A DNA stretch of 64,000 nt. Source: a gamma proteobacterium HdN1 (GTDB lineage: Bacteria > Pseudomonadota > Gammaproteobacteria > Pseudomonadales > Ketobacteraceae). Position numbers and translations under genes: made by a program. Of this stretch, positions 44,587-56,670 are shown piece after piece (the stretch's first letter is position 1; every line of letters starts with the position of its first letter). Below the pieces are notes generated by a model, which ran no database searches, was not told the origin of the DNA, and worked only from the letters and a program-made list of their open reading frames with translations. Location: contig FP929140.1 in the NCBI GenBank assembly GCA_000198515.1, forward strand, positions 2,268,527 through 2,332,526, read 5' to 3'.

Positions 44587-45873
44587 ATGACGTTTCTTGC
44601 TTTAGGCATCAATCATCGTACCGCACCCGTAGATGTACGTGAGCGCGTGGCGTTTATGCCCGATCGCCTCGGAGACGCGCTGCGCGAGGCATGTGAGCTG
44701 CAGCCGTTGCGTGAAGTGGCGATTTTGTCCACATGCAACCGTATGGAGCTCTATTGCGTTGCCGAAGACAAAGACGCGCCTAAAGAACTGTTTGGTTGGC
44801 TTGGGCGCTATCATGCGCTGTCGGTTGATAAACTGAGAGGAGCTGCCTATCAGTTTTGGGATGACCAAGCTGTGCGCCACATCATGCGGGTTGCAAGCGG
44901 TTTGGACTCCATGGTGCTGGGCGAGCCTCAGGTTTTGGGGCAGCTGAAAGACGCCTTTGCAAAAGCGCGTGATGCCCGTACGCTTGGCCCCAATCTGGGC
45001 CGGTTGTTTCAGCAAGCGTTCTCGGTTGCCAAGCAGGTTCGTACGGATACCGATATTGGCGCAAATCCGGTTTCAGTAGCGTATGCGGCAGTGTCGCTTG
45101 CGCGCCATATCTTTAGTGATTTGAGCAAATCCTCCGCGCTTCTGATCGGTGCGGGCGAAACCATGGAGCTTGTTGCGCGCCACTTGCATGAGCAGGGAGT
45201 GCAAAAAATTGTCGTAGCCAACCGCACTTTGGAACGAGCCAGCGTGCTTGCTGAGCGTTTCAACGGCAGATCCATTCTCCTTGAGGAGATTCCCGCAGCG
45301 CTTAACGACACAGACATCGTAATCACCTCGACGGCGAGCCCCTTGCCCATTATTGGTAAGGGAATGGTCGAGAAGGCTATGCGAGTACGCCGCCACAAGC
45401 CCGTGTTTATGGTGGATATTGCGGTGCCGCGAGACGTAGAGGAAGCTGTGGGCGAATTGGATGACGTCTATTTGTATACTGTAGATGATCTCCAACAGGT
45501 CATTGACGAAAACCGCAAGCAGCGCGAAGCGGCCGCCACACAAGCGGAAGGGATCGTTTTGCAGCGCACAGCCTCGTTTATGGATGGCCTGCGCGCCTTG
45601 GATGCAACCACCACCATCCGAGAGTATCGAACTCACGTCGAACAACTACGTACTGCTGAACTCGAAAAAGCCGTTGCACTGATCCAGCAGGGTGCAAACG
45701 CTGAAGAAGTCATGCAGAGATTGAGTCAGGCGCTCGTGAACAAAATCATGCACCATCCAAGCGTCACCCTGAAAAGGGCGGCAGAGGAAGGTCGCGTAGA
45801 CCGTTTGGAATGGGCGCGCGACTTATTTGGTTTGGTAGGCGATCCGCGCACCTGCAAGCGCCTTAAAGACTGA
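44587..45873 (+). CDS. hemA: Glutamyl-tRNA reductase
   Basis: A 428-residue protein with normal length. N-terminal catalytic part: [18 protein letters not shown] and [10 protein letters not shown] with the nucleophilic Cys (about 50). The NADPH domain follows ([18 protein letters not shown]) and the C-terminal dimerisation helices. It makes glutamate-1-semialdehyde from Glu-tRNA, the first step of heme synthesis in most bacteria. The gene begins the hemA-prfA-prmC series. The leader holds a tandem repeat. Confidence 0.95.
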   Translation: MTFLALGINHRTAPVDVRERVAFMPDRLGDALREACELQPLREVAILSTCNRMELYCVAEDKDAPKELFGWLGRYHALSVDKLRGAAYQFWDDQAVRHIMRVASGLDSMVLGEPQVLGQLKDAFAKARDARTLGPNLGRLFQQAFSVAKQVRTDTDIGANPVSVAYAAVSLARHIFSDLSKSSALLIGAGETMELVARHLHEQGVQKIVVANRTLERASVLAERFNGRSILLEEIPAALNDTDIVITSTASPLPIIGKGMVEKAMRVRRHKPVFMVDIAVPRDVEEAVGELDDVYLYTVDDLQQVIDENRKQREAAATQAEGIVLQRTASFMDGLRALDATTTIREYRTHVEQLRTAELEKAVALIQQGANAEEVMQRLSQALVNKIMHHPSVTLKRAAEEGRVDRLEWARDLFGLVGDPRTCKRLKD

Positions 45874-46083
45874 CCCCAGCCGCTGTTTCGAACGCTGCAT
45901 GATGCAGCTACATGATGATAGCCGCATGAATGGCTAGCCGTCAGGCAGCTGAATTCGTAGAATAGCCGCCTTGCAACCTGTCGGCTGAGCATCGGTGGCA
46001 CGATTTGCCCAAGCCGTTAACGGCCGTTTACATGGGACGTTCAGCGGCTATCTACGTATATAAAATCGCAGGCACCTTACTTA

Positions 46084-47172
46084 ATGAAAGACTCCCTCAG
46101 GCGCAAGCTGGAATCCATTGCCGAGCGCCACGAAGAAGTTGCTGCCTTGTTGTCGGAGGGTAGCGTAATTTCCGATCAGAACCAGTTCCGTAAGCTCTCG
46201 CAGGAGTATGCCGAGCTTGAGCCGGTCGTTACCTGCTTTGCTGACTATCGCAAAGTGCTGGCAGATATCACGCTTGCGCGCCAGCTAATGGAAGACAGCG
46301 ATCCAGAAATGCGTGAAATGGGCGCAGAAGAACTGCGCACAGGCCAAGCGCAGCGAGACCAGTTTGAGCTAGATCTACAAAAACTCATGCTACCCAAAGA
46401 TCCGAACGACGGTCGTAACGTCTACTTGGAAATTCGTGCAGGTACCGGAGGTGATGAGGCTGCCATCTTTGCTGGAGATCTGTTTCGCATGTATTCCCGC
46501 TATGCCGAATCGTGTGGCTGGCGTGTTGAAGTGATTAGCGAACACGAAGGTGAACACGGTGGTTACAAGGAGATCATCAGTAGGGTCAGTGGCGACAGCG
46601 TGTATTCAAAGCTGAAATTTGAATCCGGCGCGCACCGAGTGCAGCGCGTCCCAGTCACTGAAGCGCAAGGGCGCATCCACACCTCTGCCTGCACCGTTGC
46701 GGTATTGCCGGAGGCGGACGAAATCGGCGATATCGACATTCGTCCAGAAGATCTCAAGATGGATACGTATCGTTCTACCGGCGCCGGCGGCCAGCACGTC
46801 AACACTACGGATTCCGCAGTACGTCTAACTCATTTGCCTACGGGTACAGTGGTGGAATGCCAAGAGGAGCGTTCCCAGCACAAAAACCGCGCTAAAGCTT
46901 TGGCATTGCTGCGTGCGCGCCTCTTGAGCAATGCGCAGGACGCGCAAACCCGACAAACCTCGGAAGCCCGTCGCCAGCTGGTGGGTAGTGGTGATCGTTC
47001 CGAACGTATTCGCACCTATAACTTCCCGCAGGGGCGGCTGACCGATCACCGCATCAATCTTACTCTTTATCGCTTAAATGAAATCGTGGAAGGCGATTTG
47101 AGCGAGGTTGTTCAGTCTCTCATGAATGAATACCAAGCAGACCAACTCGCTGCGCTGGCAGAATCTGCCTAG
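46084..47172 (+). CDS. prfA: Peptide chain release factor 1
   Basis: A 362-residue RF1. The tRNA-mimicking codon-reading tripeptide lies in [20 protein letters not shown] (PVT, the PxT motif of RF1) and the hydrolysis motif GGQ in [17 protein letters not shown]. It recognises UAA and UAG. Start ATG 46084. It is followed by prmC, whose product methylates the GGQ Gln. Confidence 0.95.
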   Translation: MKDSLRRKLESIAERHEEVAALLSEGSVISDQNQFRKLSQEYAELEPVVTCFADYRKVLADITLARQLMEDSDPEMREMGAEELRTGQAQRDQFELDLQKLMLPKDPNDGRNVYLEIRAGTGGDEAAIFAGDLFRMYSRYAESCGWRVEVISEHEGEHGGYKEIISRVSGDSVYSKLKFESGAHRVQRVPVTEAQGRIHTSACTVAVLPEADEIGDIDIRPEDLKMDTYRSTGAGGQHVNTTDSAVRLTHLPTGTVVECQEERSQHKNRAKALALLRARLLSNAQDAQTRQTSEARRQLVGSGDRSERIRTYNFPQGRLTDHRINLTLYRLNEIVEGDLSEVVQSLMNEYQADQLAALAESA

Positions 47173-47197
47173 TCTATTGTTGTTGGCGCGCGCCGTG

Positions 47198-48067
47198 ATG
47201 AGAGATAACCCTACACAGATAAGAAACGTATTGAGAGCTGCCGTTCAGCGCTTGCAGGCAAGCTCATTGTCCCCGCAATTGGATGCTGAACTGCTGCTGT
47301 GTGCAGTGTTGGAGCGGGGGCGAACTTGGCTGCGCATTCATGATGGTGAGTGCCTCAATGCGGCCCAAGCCCGCGCCTTTGATGATTGGTTGGAGCGCCG
47401 TTTGCGAGGCGAGCCCGTTGCCTATTTGTTGGGCTGTCAGGAGTTTTGGTCGCTGCCGTTAAAAGTAGCCCCCTGCACGCTGATCCCGCGCCCTGATACC
47501 GAGCGTCTTGTAGAAGTTGCTCTGGCAAGGGCGCCCGAAAACTGCACCACGGTCTTGGATTTGGGTACAGGGACGGGAGCCATTGCGCTTGCTCTCAAGC
47601 ACGAACGTCGGCACTGGCACGTTACGGCAACCGATCGGGTGGAGATGGCGGCGGCACTTGCGTCCGAGAATGCGCAGCAGCTAGGGCTTTCGTTGGAAGT
47701 ACTGGAATCGGATTGGCTTGCAGCGCTTACAGGCCGTCGATTTGATTTGATTGTTTCGAACCCGCCTTACATTGACCCGCATGATCCGCATTTGCGGGGT
47801 GATGGCGTGTCTTACGAGCCTCTCAGTGCATTGGTTGCGGAACATGGCGGTTTGGGAGACTTAAAAACGATCGTAGAGCATGCGCCGCAGCACCTTTGTG
47901 CAGAGGGTGTGCTTGCGCTCGAACACGGTTACGACCAAGCGCAAGCGGTGGGTCGCCTGTTGTTAGGAGCAGGGTTCGACGACATACAGACTCACCACGA
48001 TTATGGTGGTCAGGTGCGCGTTACCAGCGCCGTTTGGAGAGGTGATTCATCTGACTTTACATCATGA
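47198..48067 (+). CDS. prmC: Release factor glutamine methyltransferase
   Basis: ATG 47198 gives about 289 residues; an upstream in-frame start inside prfA would add residues that are not family-like. N-terminal helical domain, then the SAM fold with VLDLGTGTGAIALAL and the catalytic NPPY motif (FDLIVSNPPYIDPHDP). It methylates the GGQ Gln of RF1 and RF2 using SAM. The order hemA-prfA-prmC is shared with E. coli. Confidence 0.94.
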   Translation: MRDNPTQIRNVLRAAVQRLQASSLSPQLDAELLLCAVLERGRTWLRIHDGECLNAAQARAFDDWLERRLRGEPVAYLLGCQEFWSLPLKVAPCTLIPRPDTERLVEVALARAPENCTTVLDLGTGTGAIALALKHERRHWHVTATDRVEMAAALASENAQQLGLSLEVLESDWLAALTGRRFDLIVSNPPYIDPHDPHLRGDGVSYEPLSALVAEHGGLGDLKTIVEHAPQHLCAEGVLALEHGYDQAQAVGRLLLGAGFDDIQTHHDYGGQVRVTSAVWRGDSSDFTS

Positions 48068-48088
48068 GCGACCGTAGACGAGGTGAGA

Positions 48089-48832
48089 ATGAACGATGAG
48101 CAGTTGTTGCGCTACAGTCGCCAGATCATGCTGCCGCAAATCGACGTTGCTGGCCAAGAAAATATCCGTGCATCCACGGTACTTATCATTGGCTTGGGCG
48201 GCTTAGGAAGCCCTGTGGCAATGTACCTCGCGGCGGCGGGCGTGGGGCGCTTGCTGTTGGTGGATCTGGATCGTGTTGAGCTGTCTAATTTGCAGCGTCA
48301 GATCATTCACGGTTCGGATCGGCTGGGTGAGTTCAAGGTGGAGTCTGCGGCGCGTACGCTTGCGGCATTAAACCCAACGATTTCAGTGGAAACGTTCCCG
48401 CAGCCGCTGGATGAGGCTTTGGGCAATGCCTTGTTTCAGCGTGCTGATATTTGCGTGGATTGTACGGATCACTTTGCCATTCGCTTCCTGCTGAACCGGC
48501 TGGCGGTGAGACATCGTAAGCCACTGGTTTCCGGCGCTGCGATTCGGATGGAAGGTCAGCTCACTGTTTTTGATTCGCGCAAGCCCGATAGCCCGTGCTA
48601 CCGCTGCCTGTACGAGGAATCTGGGCAAGATGACTTGCGCTGCTCCACAAATGGCGTTCTGGCGCCGGTGGTGGGGGTGATTGGAAGCTTGCAGGCCACA
48701 GAATCCCTAAAGCTTGCTGCGGGCCTAGAGAGCGCCTATGTGGGGCGCTTGCTGATTTGGGATGCGCTTCACGGTGATTTTCGTCAACTGCGTATACGCA
48801 AAGATCTCGCGTGCCCGATTTGTAGCGGCTAA
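48089..48832 (+). CDS. moeB: MoeB/ThiF-family adenylyltransferase
   Basis: About 247 residues from ATG 48089 with GAGG 5 nt before. The ThiF/MoeB nucleotide fold is clear: LLRYSRQIMLPQIDVAGQE, LIIGLGGLGSPVAMYLAAAG, then DCTDHFAIRFLLNRL. Zinc Cys pairs are seen in CYRCLYE and CPICSG near the C-terminus. It adenylates the C-terminal Gly of MoaD or ThiS. It is adjacent to prmC, as in pseudomonads. It may serve molybdopterin or thiamine synthesis. Confidence 0.88.
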   Translation: MNDEQLLRYSRQIMLPQIDVAGQENIRASTVLIIGLGGLGSPVAMYLAAAGVGRLLLVDLDRVELSNLQRQIIHGSDRLGEFKVESAARTLAALNPTISVETFPQPLDEALGNALFQRADICVDCTDHFAIRFLLNRLAVRHRKPLVSGAAIRMEGQLTVFDSRKPDSPCYRCLYEESGQDDLRCSTNGVLAPVVGVIGSLQATESLKLAAGLESAYVGRLLIWDALHGDFRQLRIRKDLACPICSG

Positions 48833-49101
48833 TCTGTTGTTGTTATGGCTAATCCTGTGGGGGTATATACACTGTCCGGATCTGCCCCTTAGCGCAAGTG
48901 CGTCAAGGGTTTGCCTGAAATGCTTTTAGTGTCTACCATAAAAACCGATTGGTCGAACCCATTACCGCGTGCAATTTGCATTCAGAAGTATATAATTCGC
49001 AGCGTTTTAGCCAAGGTAGCTGCCATCGACTCCACTGAAAACGACGTCTGGGGTGATGGGCAGCTTGGGTTCCGTTGCGATTTCAGGTAAGGAACATACC
49101 C
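48833..49101 (+). promoter_or_regulatory. Leader and likely promoter region of the nuo operon
   Basis: 269 nt without a gene. A good -10 word, TATAAT, is at 48991-48996 (context AAGTATATAATTC); no convincing -35 was found at the usual distance. The nuoA ATG (49102) has AAGGAA 7-8 nt upstream. No riboswitch or terminator was recognised. Confidence 0.4.
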
Positions 49102-49515
49102 ATGCACTCTCTCGAAGCGCTCGCACAAAATTGGTCTTTCGGCGTGTTCCTTGGCGGCATCGTTTTTATTGTTTGCGCGATGTTATTCATCCCCGTTTGG
49201 TTGGGTGGCCGTAGTTGGGGCCGCGCTAAAAACGATCCTTTCGAAGCCGGCGCAAGGTCTGTCGGCGGCGCACGCTTGCGCCTCTCCACAAAATTTTATT
49301 TGGTCGCCATGCTGTTTGTCATTTTCGATGTCGAGGCGCTGTTTTTGTACGCTTGGGCAGTGGCACTCCGCGAGGCGGGCTGGGTCGGTTTTTTTGAAGC
49401 TTTAATATTTATCGCGGTACTCATGGTGGGCTTGGTATACGTCTGGCGCATGGGGGCTCTTGAGTGGGCACCTGAAGGGCGTCGGCGTTTCAAGGCCAAA
49501 CACACCGGAAAGTAA
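49102..49515 (+). CDS. nuoA: NADH-quinone oxidoreductase subunit A
   Basis: 137 residues from ATG 49102; the 9-codon longer version lacks a ribosome site. Three membrane helices with the typical [10 protein letters not shown] loop and the core [22 protein letters not shown]. NuoA is a membrane-arm subunit near the quinone site of NDH-1. It is the first gene of a 13-gene operon running to 63934. Confidence 0.95.
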   Translation: MHSLEALAQNWSFGVFLGGIVFIVCAMLFIPVWLGGRSWGRAKNDPFEAGARSVGGARLRLSTKFYLVAMLFVIFDVEALFLYAWAVALREAGWVGFFEALIFIAVLMVGLVYVWRMGALEWAPEGRRRFKAKHTGK

Positions 49516-49539
49516 ACCGCCGCTCTGGAGAGGGCTGCT

Positions 49540-50214
49540 ATGAAATATACGCTCACCCGTGTGAACCCAAATGGGCCGCACGATCGTTACCCTGTGGAAG
49601 AAAAACAGATTGTTTCTGACCCTTTGGAGGATCAAGTAAATCGCAACGTGATGATGGGCAGGTTGGAAGACATGCTGCATGGCGTTGTGAATTGGGGGCG
49701 CAAAAACTCAATCTGGCCATACAATTTTGGCCTCTCCTGCTGTTACGTTGAAGTTACTACCGCATTTACCGCACCGCACGACATTGCCCGCTTTGGTTCT
49801 GAAGTGCTGCGTGCATCCCCTCGCCAGGCCGACCTCATGGTGGTTGCCGGCACCTGCTTCGTCAAAATGGCGCCTGTTGTGCAGCGCTTGTATGAGCAGA
49901 TGTTGGAGCCGCGCTGGGTGATTTCAATGGGGGCCTGTGCAAATTCTGGTGGCATGTACGATATTTATTCCGTTGTGCAGGGAGTCGACAAATTCCTGCC
50001 GGTAGACGTGTACGTACCCGGCTGTCCACCGCGCCCTGAAGCCTTTCTGCAAGCGCTGCAACTACTCCAAGATTCCATCGGCAAAGAGCGCCGTCCGTTG
50101 TCTTGGGTGGTAGGCGATCAAGGCGTCTATAAGGCAGAGATGCCTGCACAGCGCGAAGTGCGCCGTGAACAGCGGATTGCCGTCAAGAATCTGCGTAGCC
50201 CGGATGACGTATAG
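49540..50214 (+). CDS. nuoB: NADH-quinone oxidoreductase subunit B
   Basis: 224 residues. Ligands of the terminal cluster N2 are present: the CC pair in [12 protein letters not shown] in GTCFVKMAP and C in [11 protein letters not shown]2 passes electrons to quinone at the peripheral arm/membrane interface. The ATG is 24 nt after nuoA with GAGGG upstream. No oddities. Confidence 0.96.
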   Translation: MKYTLTRVNPNGPHDRYPVEEKQIVSDPLEDQVNRNVMMGRLEDMLHGVVNWGRKNSIWPYNFGLSCCYVEVTTAFTAPHDIARFGSEVLRASPRQADLMVVAGTCFVKMAPVVQRLYEQMLEPRWVISMGACANSGGMYDIYSVVQGVDKFLPVDVYVPGCPPRPEAFLQALQLLQDSIGKERRPLSWVVGDQGVYKAEMPAQREVRREQRIAVKNLRSPDDV

Positions 50215-50247
50215 CCTGCCGCGCAGGCTTTTCCCTATTTGAGTCTT

Positions 50248-52050
50248 ATGGCGATACCCAATATGGCTGATACTGCTAACGCGACAACCGGCGCGCCCTC
50301 AGTTGTGGGAACGGAACATGCGATTGTGCGTGAACTGTACCAACGCTTTGGCGAGGGTGCTTTCGTATTTCAAACCAACCGCGACCGGCTGCCTACCTTG
50401 TGGGTGGAGCGCAGCCAGCTCGTGGCAGTCCTCAAGTTCCTGCGTGAAGCGCCCAAACCGTATGTGATGCTGCTGGATTTGAGCGCGATCGACGAGCGCT
50501 TGCGTCAACATCGTGAAGGGCAGCCGAAGTCCGATTTCACTGTTTTCTATCATCTGGTTTCGATTGAGCGCAACAGCGATGTTCGCATTAAAGTTGCGCT
50601 CTCTGAAAGCGACCTCAATCTGCCCACCATTATCAGTATCTGGCCAAACGCCAACTGGTACGAACGCGAAGTGTTCGATCTGTTTGGCATCAAATTCGAA
50701 GGCCACCCGCATATGCAGCGGATCTTGTTGCCGCGTTACTGGGAAGGCCATCCATTGCGCAAGGACTATCCTGCGCGGGCGACGGAATTTGATCCTTTCA
50801 TGCTGAATGATGCGCGCCAAGACGAAGCCGAGCAGGCGTTGGATTTCAAGCCTGAAGAGTGGGGCATGAAGCGCGGTCGTGCCGATGAGGATTTTATGTT
50901 CCTCAACCTCGGCCCCAACCACCCAAGCGCTCATGGTGCTTTCCGTATCGTTCTGCAGCTTGATGGTGAAGAAATCCTCGATTGCGTGCCGGAAATTGGC
51001 TATCACCATCGCGGTGCTGAGAAAATGGCAGAGCGCCAGTCTTGGCACAGTTATATTCCCTATACCGACCGGATTGATTATCTGGGCGGCGTGATGAACA
51101 ACTTGCCCTATGTGTTGGCGGTAGAAAAACTCGCCGGCATTGAGGTGCCTGATCGCGTCAAAACCATCCGCGTGATGATGGCGGAGTTCTTCCGCATTTC
51201 CAGCCACCTGCTATTTTTGGGCACCTACATCATCGACGTTGGCGCGATGACGCCCATCTTCTACATGTTTACCGATCGCCAGAAAGCCTATGACGTGATC
51301 GAAGCGGTAACCGGCTTTCGGATGCATCCTGCTTGGTATCGCATCGGTGGTGTGGCACACGATCTTCCCAATGGCTGGGATCGTTTGGTGCGTGATTTTC
51401 TTGATTGGATGCCCAAGCGGCTTGCCAGCTATGAAAAAGCAGCCCTCAAGAACGGCATTTTGCGTTCGCGCACGATCGGTGTTGCTCAATACAACACGGA
51501 AGAGGCGCTGGCGTGGGGCACCACCGGCCCGGGCCTGCGCGCAACAGGGCTTGCGTGGGATTTGCGCAAAGTGCGGCCTTATTCCGGCTACGAAAACTTC
51601 GAGTTCGACGTGCCAGTTCGCGACAATGGCGACGCCTACGATCGCTGCCTCGTACGTATCGAAGAAATTCGTCAGAGCTTGCGCATTATTCGCCAATGCC
51701 TCGACAACATGCCTGCGGGCCCGTACAAGGCAGATCATCCGCTGACGTGTCCGCCGCCGAAAGAACGCACCCTCAAGGATATCGAAACTCTGATCACCCA
51801 CTTTTTGGGCGTTACTTGGGGGCCGGTGATGCCAGAAGGAGAGGCGTTACAGATGATCGAAGCCACCAAGGGCGTTAACAGCTACTACCTGTTCAGCGAT
51901 CGCAGCACCATGAGCTACCGCACCCGTATCCGCACGCCGAGCTTCGCGCATCTGCAGCAGATACCCTCGGTAATTCGAGGCAGCATGATTGCCGACATGA
52001 TCGCCTACCTTGCCAGTATTGACTTTGTTATGGCGGACGTAGACCGCTAA
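50248..52050 (+). CDS. nuoCD: NADH-quinone oxidoreductase fused subunit C/D
   Basis: About 600 residues (start ATG 50248; TTG 50239 or ATG 50263 are alternatives, none with a good ribosome site). The NuoC part (about 25-190) ends in [19 protein letters not shown]. The NuoD part follows (about 205-600; [36 protein letters not shown], and the C-terminal DFVMADVDR). The fusion is usual in enterobacteria and pseudomonads. It forms the quinone-binding site with NuoB. Confidence 0.96.
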   Translation: MAIPNMADTANATTGAPSVVGTEHAIVRELYQRFGEGAFVFQTNRDRLPTLWVERSQLVAVLKFLREAPKPYVMLLDLSAIDERLRQHREGQPKSDFTVFYHLVSIERNSDVRIKVALSESDLNLPTIISIWPNANWYEREVFDLFGIKFEGHPHMQRILLPRYWEGHPLRKDYPARATEFDPFMLNDARQDEAEQALDFKPEEWGMKRGRADEDFMFLNLGPNHPSAHGAFRIVLQLDGEEILDCVPEIGYHHRGAEKMAERQSWHSYIPYTDRIDYLGGVMNNLPYVLAVEKLAGIEVPDRVKTIRVMMAEFFRISSHLLFLGTYIIDVGAMTPIFYMFTDRQKAYDVIEAVTGFRMHPAWYRIGGVAHDLPNGWDRLVRDFLDWMPKRLASYEKAALKNGILRSRTIGVAQYNTEEALAWGTTGPGLRATGLAWDLRKVRPYSGYENFEFDVPVRDNGDAYDRCLVRIEEIRQSLRIIRQCLDNMPAGPYKADHPLTCPPPKERTLKDIETLITHFLGVTWGPVMPEGEALQMIEATKGVNSYYLFSDRSTMSYRTRIRTPSFAHLQQIPSVIRGSMIADMIAYLASIDFVMADVDR

Positions 52051-52068
52051 CCGGAAGCGAATCAGGAT

Positions 52069-52572
52069 ATGAACAAGATTATTCTTACGCAGCGTGGCGC
52101 GCCTTACGAAATGGCCGCAGAGGACCGTGCAGAGATTGAGCACAGCCTTCACCACTATGATGATCCGCGTGCTGCCAGCATTGATGCACTAAAAGTAATC
52201 CAGCGCCGTCACGGTTGGGTGCCCAATAACGCGATTCGTGAGATTGCACTCATTTTGCAGATCCCCGATAGCGATGTTGAAGGCGTCGCAACCTTCTATA
52301 ACCGCATTTATCGTAGCCCAGTGGGGCGCCATGTGATCACCGTATGTGACAGCATCGGCTGCTTTCTGACGGGGTTTGAGGAGGTTTACGCTGCGCTACA
52401 GCAACGTCTTGGGATTAAGCCTGGGCAGACCACCTCGGATAACCGTTTTACCTTGATCCCTACCTGCTGTCTGGGTGCGTGCGATCGTGGCCCCGTGCTG
52501 ATGATCAATGACGACACCTATTTCAATCTGACGGTGGATCAACTCGACGCACTACTGGAGAAATACGCATGA
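52069..52572 (+). CDS. nuoE: NADH-quinone oxidoreductase subunit E
   Basis: 167 residues. The thioredoxin-like [2Fe-2S] N1a ligands are in [12 protein letters not shown] (C-x4-C) and [10 protein letters not shown] (C-x3-C). It forms the NADH dehydrogenase module with NuoF and NuoG. Its stop overlaps the nuoF ATG by 4 nt. Confidence 0.96.
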   Translation: MNKIILTQRGAPYEMAAEDRAEIEHSLHHYDDPRAASIDALKVIQRRHGWVPNNAIREIALILQIPDSDVEGVATFYNRIYRSPVGRHVITVCDSIGCFLTGFEEVYAALQQRLGIKPGQTTSDNRFTLIPTCCLGACDRGPVLMINDDTYFNLTVDQLDALLEKYA

Positions 52573-53936
52573 GCTCCAACGTGACTCGACCCGCTTTTAG
52601 CTGTTCTGAAGTAAATCGAGGGCTGACCAATATCGGCCCCGAAACGCATCCACTTACTTGGCGTTACAGTACCCACGGCCAGTCCATTCTCGACATCAAA
52701 ACCTACGAGGCAATGGAAGGTTATGCGGCGCTTCGCAAGGCCCTGACCGAGATGAAGCCTGCGGATGTGCAGGCGGAGATTAAGGCATCCGGCCTGCGTG
52801 GGCGTGGCGGCGCCGGCTTCCCTACGGGGGTGAAATGGTCGTTGATCCCGATGGGGCCAGATGCTGGCGCAAAGTACATGGTGTGCAATGCCGATGAGAT
52901 GGAGCCGGGAACCTTCAAGGATCGCATGCTGATGGAAACCAACCCACATCAGCTGGTGGAATCCATGATCGTTTCGGCCTACGCAATACAGGCCAAGCGC
53001 GCGTACATTTTTTTGCGTGGTGAATATATTGAAGCCGCCGAGCGCCTGAATGCCGCCATTCAGGAGGCACACGCAGCCGGCTATCTGGGTGAGAATATCC
53101 TCGGCAGCGGCTGGGGCGTCGATCTAATGGTGCACACTGGCGCCGGTCGTTATATCTGCGGCGAAGAAACGGCGCTGATCAATTCGCTGGAAGGGCGTCG
53201 CGCAAACCCGCGCTCCAAGCCACCCTTTCCGCAGATTGCAGGGCTTTGGGGCCGCCCTACGATTGTCAATAACGTCGAGACCGTCTCCAACGTTCCTGCC
53301 ATCCTGCTGCGCGGCGCCGATTGGTTCAAGGGCCTCTCGCAAGGTTTGAGTGGTGATGCTGGCACCAAGCTTTATGGCGTTTCTGGCCGCGTAAAGCACC
53401 CTGGCTTGTGGGAGCTTCCGATTGGCATTACTTGTCGCGAACTGCTTTACAACCATGCGGGCGGAATGCGGGAAGGCTTGGAAATGGTCACGTGGCTGCC
53501 CGGCGGCGCTTCTACTGATTTTCTGATGCCGGAGCATCTGGATTTGGCGATGGACTACGACACTATCATGAAAAATGGCAGCCGTTTAGGTACGGGCCTC
53601 ATCATGGTGGTCGATAATCGCCACAACATCGTTTCGGTTGTACGCAACTTGGAGCAGTTTTTTGCTCGCGAATCTTGCGGCTGGTGTACGCCTTGCCGTG
53701 ACGGCCTGCCGTGGACAGTCAAACTGTTGCAGTCCATCGAGGCCGGCCAAGGTCAGGCGGGGGATCTGGAGACACTTGATCAGATGACGCGCTTTTTAGG
53801 CCCCGGCAAAACTTTCTGTGCACTTGCTCCGGGGGCGATGGAGCCTCTGCAAAGCGCGCTTAAATTTTTCCGGCCCGAATTTGAAAAGGGCATTGCCGCC
53901 GCAGATTCGCAGCAATCAGGTAACTCATTCAGGTAG
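52569..53936 (+). CDS. nuoF: NADH-quinone oxidoreductase subunit F
   Basis: 455 residues. The FMN/NADH motifs [30 protein letters not shown] and [14 protein letters not shown] and the N3 [4Fe-4S] ligand set [12 protein letters not shown] are present. It is the NADH-oxidising subunit of NDH-1. It is coupled to nuoE and followed by nuoG after 7 nt. Confidence 0.97.
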   Translation: MSSNVTRPAFSCSEVNRGLTNIGPETHPLTWRYSTHGQSILDIKTYEAMEGYAALRKALTEMKPADVQAEIKASGLRGRGGAGFPTGVKWSLIPMGPDAGAKYMVCNADEMEPGTFKDRMLMETNPHQLVESMIVSAYAIQAKRAYIFLRGEYIEAAERLNAAIQEAHAAGYLGENILGSGWGVDLMVHTGAGRYICGEETALINSLEGRRANPRSKPPFPQIAGLWGRPTIVNNVETVSNVPAILLRGADWFKGLSQGLSGDAGTKLYGVSGRVKHPGLWELPIGITCRELLYNHAGGMREGLEMVTWLPGGASTDFLMPEHLDLAMDYDTIMKNGSRLGTGLIMVVDNRHNIVSVVRNLEQFFARESCGWCTPCRDGLPWTVKLLQSIEAGQGQAGDLETLDQMTRFLGPGKTFCALAPGAMEPLQSALKFFRPEFEKGIAAADSQQSGNSFR

Positions 53937-53943
53937 ATCACGC

Positions 53944-56670
53944 ATGGCTACGATACATGTAGATGGCAAAGAGTACGAAGTCGATGGTGCAGATAACCTG
54001 CTGCAGGCTTGTCTGTCTTTGGGTTTGGATATCCCTTATTTTTGCTGGCACCCAGCGCTTGGGAGCGTAGGGGCTTGCCGCCAATGCGCGGTCAAGCAAT
54101 ATGCGAACGCGGATGATAAGCGTGGCCGCTTGGTGATGTCATGCATGACGCCTGCAAGCGATGGCACCATCATTTCCATCAGCGATGAAGAGGCGCGTGC
54201 GTTTCGCGAAGGTGTTGTGGAGTGGTTGATGATCAATCACCCGCACGATTGCCCCGTCTGCGAAGAAGGCGGTGCTTGCCACCTGCAAGACGTGGTAGTG
54301 ATGACGGGCCACAGCAAACGCCGCTATCGCTTTACCAAGCGCACTCACCAGAACCAAAATCTCGGCCCCTTTGTCAATCACGAAATGAACCGCTGCATCG
54401 CCTGCTATCGCTGCGTGCGGTACTACAAAGATTATGCAGGCGGAACCGATCTCGGTGTCTACAGCGCCCACGATAACGTCTATTTTGGCCGCAACGAGGA
54501 CGGTGTGCTGGAGAGTGAGTTTTCTGGCAACCTCGTAGAAGTCTGCCCGACAGGCGTGTTTACCGATCAAACCCATTCCACACGTTATAACCGCAAATGG
54601 GATATGCAGTTTGCGCCGAGCGTGTGCCAGCAGTGTAGCGTCGGTTGCAACGTATCTCCGGGTGAGCGTTATGGTGAGTTGCGGCGGATTGAAAACCGCT
54701 ATAACGGCAGCGTAAACCACTATTTCCTTTGCGACCGTGGTCGCTTTGGTTATGGATACGTGAATCGCAAAGATCGTTTGCGCCGCCCCTACCTCAAAAC
54801 AGGCGTAAGCGCTGATTGGACGCTACAAACCGTTAACGAAGCGGTGGATCATGCGGCAGCTGCGATCAAGGCGGGTGCGCGAGTGCTTGGCATTGGTTCG
54901 TCGCGCGCTAGTTTGGAAAGCAATTTTGCGCTGCGTACCTTGGTAGGCGAACAGAATTTCTTTAGCGGTGTTGCTGCAAAAGAACATGCGTTGATTGCGC
55001 AGGCGATCGCCATTTTGAGTGAAGGCCCTGCCAAAACACCTAGCCTGCGTGAAATCGAATCCTTCGATGCGGTTCTTGTGCTTGGTGAAGACGTAACGCA
55101 AACGGCGCCACGCGTTGCGCTTGCGCTGCGACAAGCGAGCCGTAATAAAGCGATTGATATGGCTGCGGCACGCAAGATATTCGATTGGCAGGCAGCTGCG
55201 ATTCTTGATATCGGCCAGCGCGCAAAGAGCCCAATTTTTATTGCGTCGCTCGCTGCGACTCGTTTGGATGATGTTGCCGAGCAAACCTATCACGCAGCTC
55301 CAGAAGACATTGCTCGCTTAGGGTTTGCGGTTGCGCATTTGTTAAATGCCGATGCGCCTGCAGTAGAAAATCTGGCCCCTGAAGTAGCAGAACTCGCAAA
55401 AACCATCGCGGACGCCCTGAGTGGCGCGAAAAAGCCGCTCATTGTTGCTGGTACCAGTTTGCAGAATGAAGCGATCATTCATGCGGCGGCTAATCTCTCT
55501 CGCGCGTTGTTTACAAACAACCCTGCGGTTGGTTTAAGCATTGCGTTCCCTGAAGTGAATAGCGTCGGCCTTGGAATGCTGAATGCCGGTTCGTTGGATG
55601 ATGCGCTTGCGCGTGCAGCCGCGCAGCCGGTTGATGTTGCGATCGTGCTTGAAAATAATCTCTACCGACGTGCGCCAAAAGTAGCGGTTGATAAGCTGTT
55701 TGAGAACTGCAAGCAAGTAATTGTTGTGGATCACCAGCGTACCGAAACCACTGCGAAAGCCTCGCAAGTTCTACCGGCAGGTACCTTTGCAGAAGCATCT
55801 GGCAGCGTGGTAAGTATGGAAGGGCGGGCGCAGCGGTTCTATCAGGTGTTTGACCCTGCGTTCTATCATCCCAATTGCCTCACCCGCAGTAGCTGGAAAT
55901 GGCTGCACGGAATTGCCGCTGCCGTAAACGGCGAAGCGCCCACGTGGGGGAGCCTAGATGATGCAACCGCTGCCTGTGCAAATGCGTTCCCATTGCTGGC
56001 AGGCATTTCCGATGCCGCGCCAGAAGGTGGTTTCCGAATCACCGGCCTGAAGCTTGCCCGTTCGCCCAAGCGTTATAGTGGTCGCACTGCACAGCGTGCG
56101 CATATCAACGTGCATGAACCCGCGCCCGCGCGCGATCCCGATACACCGTTTGCTTTTTCGATGGAAGGCTATTCTGGCACCGAAGCGCCCGGTTCGCTTA
56201 CTCCATTTGCATGGTCGCCCGGTTGGAACTCTCCCCAAGCATGGAATAAATATCAGGATGAGGTAAACGGCAAGCTTCGCCAAGGTGATCCTGGCATTCT
56301 GCTGTTCAAACCCGAAGCTGCGCCGGGCAATTATTTTGCGGCCTGCGATGCGTTTCACGCGTCCTCAAACCAATGGCGCGTGGTGCCAAGCTATCACCTG
56401 TTTGGCAGCGAAGAATTATCAGCACGGGCGGAAGTAACGGAGTCGGTGCAGGTGGCCCCGTATATCGGAATTTCAGAAGCGCATGCAGCGGCTCTGAAAG
56501 TTGGCGAGGGTGCGACGCTTTCGATCACGGTGGGAGGCCACGCGCTGACCCTTCCCGTGAAGATCCTGAATGGCTTGCCTGCTGGTTTGGTTGCCCTGCC
56601 GCAGGGTGTGGCGGGCCTGCCGGTTTTCGCTGAAACCGAAGTGGTATGCACGATTGGAGGTGCAGCATGA
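53944..56670 (+). CDS. nuoG: NADH-quinone oxidoreductase subunit G
   Basis: 908 residues from ATG 53944, the same length as the E. coli protein. The [2Fe-2S] site ([21 protein letters not shown]), His/Cys site [16 protein letters not shown] (N5), [13 protein letters not shown] (N4) and the extra N7 set CQQCSVGC plus a later Cys (FLCDRGRFG) are all seen. The C-terminal part is molybdopterin-oxidoreductase-like without the cofactor. The stop overlaps nuoH. Confidence 0.96.
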   Translation: MATIHVDGKEYEVDGADNLLQACLSLGLDIPYFCWHPALGSVGACRQCAVKQYANADDKRGRLVMSCMTPASDGTIISISDEEARAFREGVVEWLMINHPHDCPVCEEGGACHLQDVVVMTGHSKRRYRFTKRTHQNQNLGPFVNHEMNRCIACYRCVRYYKDYAGGTDLGVYSAHDNVYFGRNEDGVLESEFSGNLVEVCPTGVFTDQTHSTRYNRKWDMQFAPSVCQQCSVGCNVSPGERYGELRRIENRYNGSVNHYFLCDRGRFGYGYVNRKDRLRRPYLKTGVSADWTLQTVNEAVDHAAAAIKAGARVLGIGSSRASLESNFALRTLVGEQNFFSGVAAKEHALIAQAIAILSEGPAKTPSLREIESFDAVLVLGEDVTQTAPRVALALRQASRNKAIDMAAARKIFDWQAAAILDIGQRAKSPIFIASLAATRLDDVAEQTYHAAPEDIARLGFAVAHLLNADAPAVENLAPEVAELAKTIADALSGAKKPLIVAGTSLQNEAIIHAAANLSRALFTNNPAVGLSIAFPEVNSVGLGMLNAGSLDDALARAAAQPVDVAIVLENNLYRRAPKVAVDKLFENCKQVIVVDHQRTETTAKASQVLPAGTFAEASGSVVSMEGRAQRFYQVFDPAFYHPNCLTRSSWKWLHGIAAAVNGEAPTWGSLDDATAACANAFPLLAGISDAAPEGGFRITGLKLARSPKRYSGRTAQRAHINVHEPAPARDPDTPFAFSMEGYSGTEAPGSLTPFAWSPGWNSPQAWNKYQDEVNGKLRQGDPGILLFKPEAAPGNYFAACDAFHASSNQWRVVPSYHLFGSEELSARAEVTESVQVAPYIGISEAHAAALKVGEGATLSITVGGHALTLPVKILNGLPAGLVALPQGVAGLPVFAETEVVCTIGGAA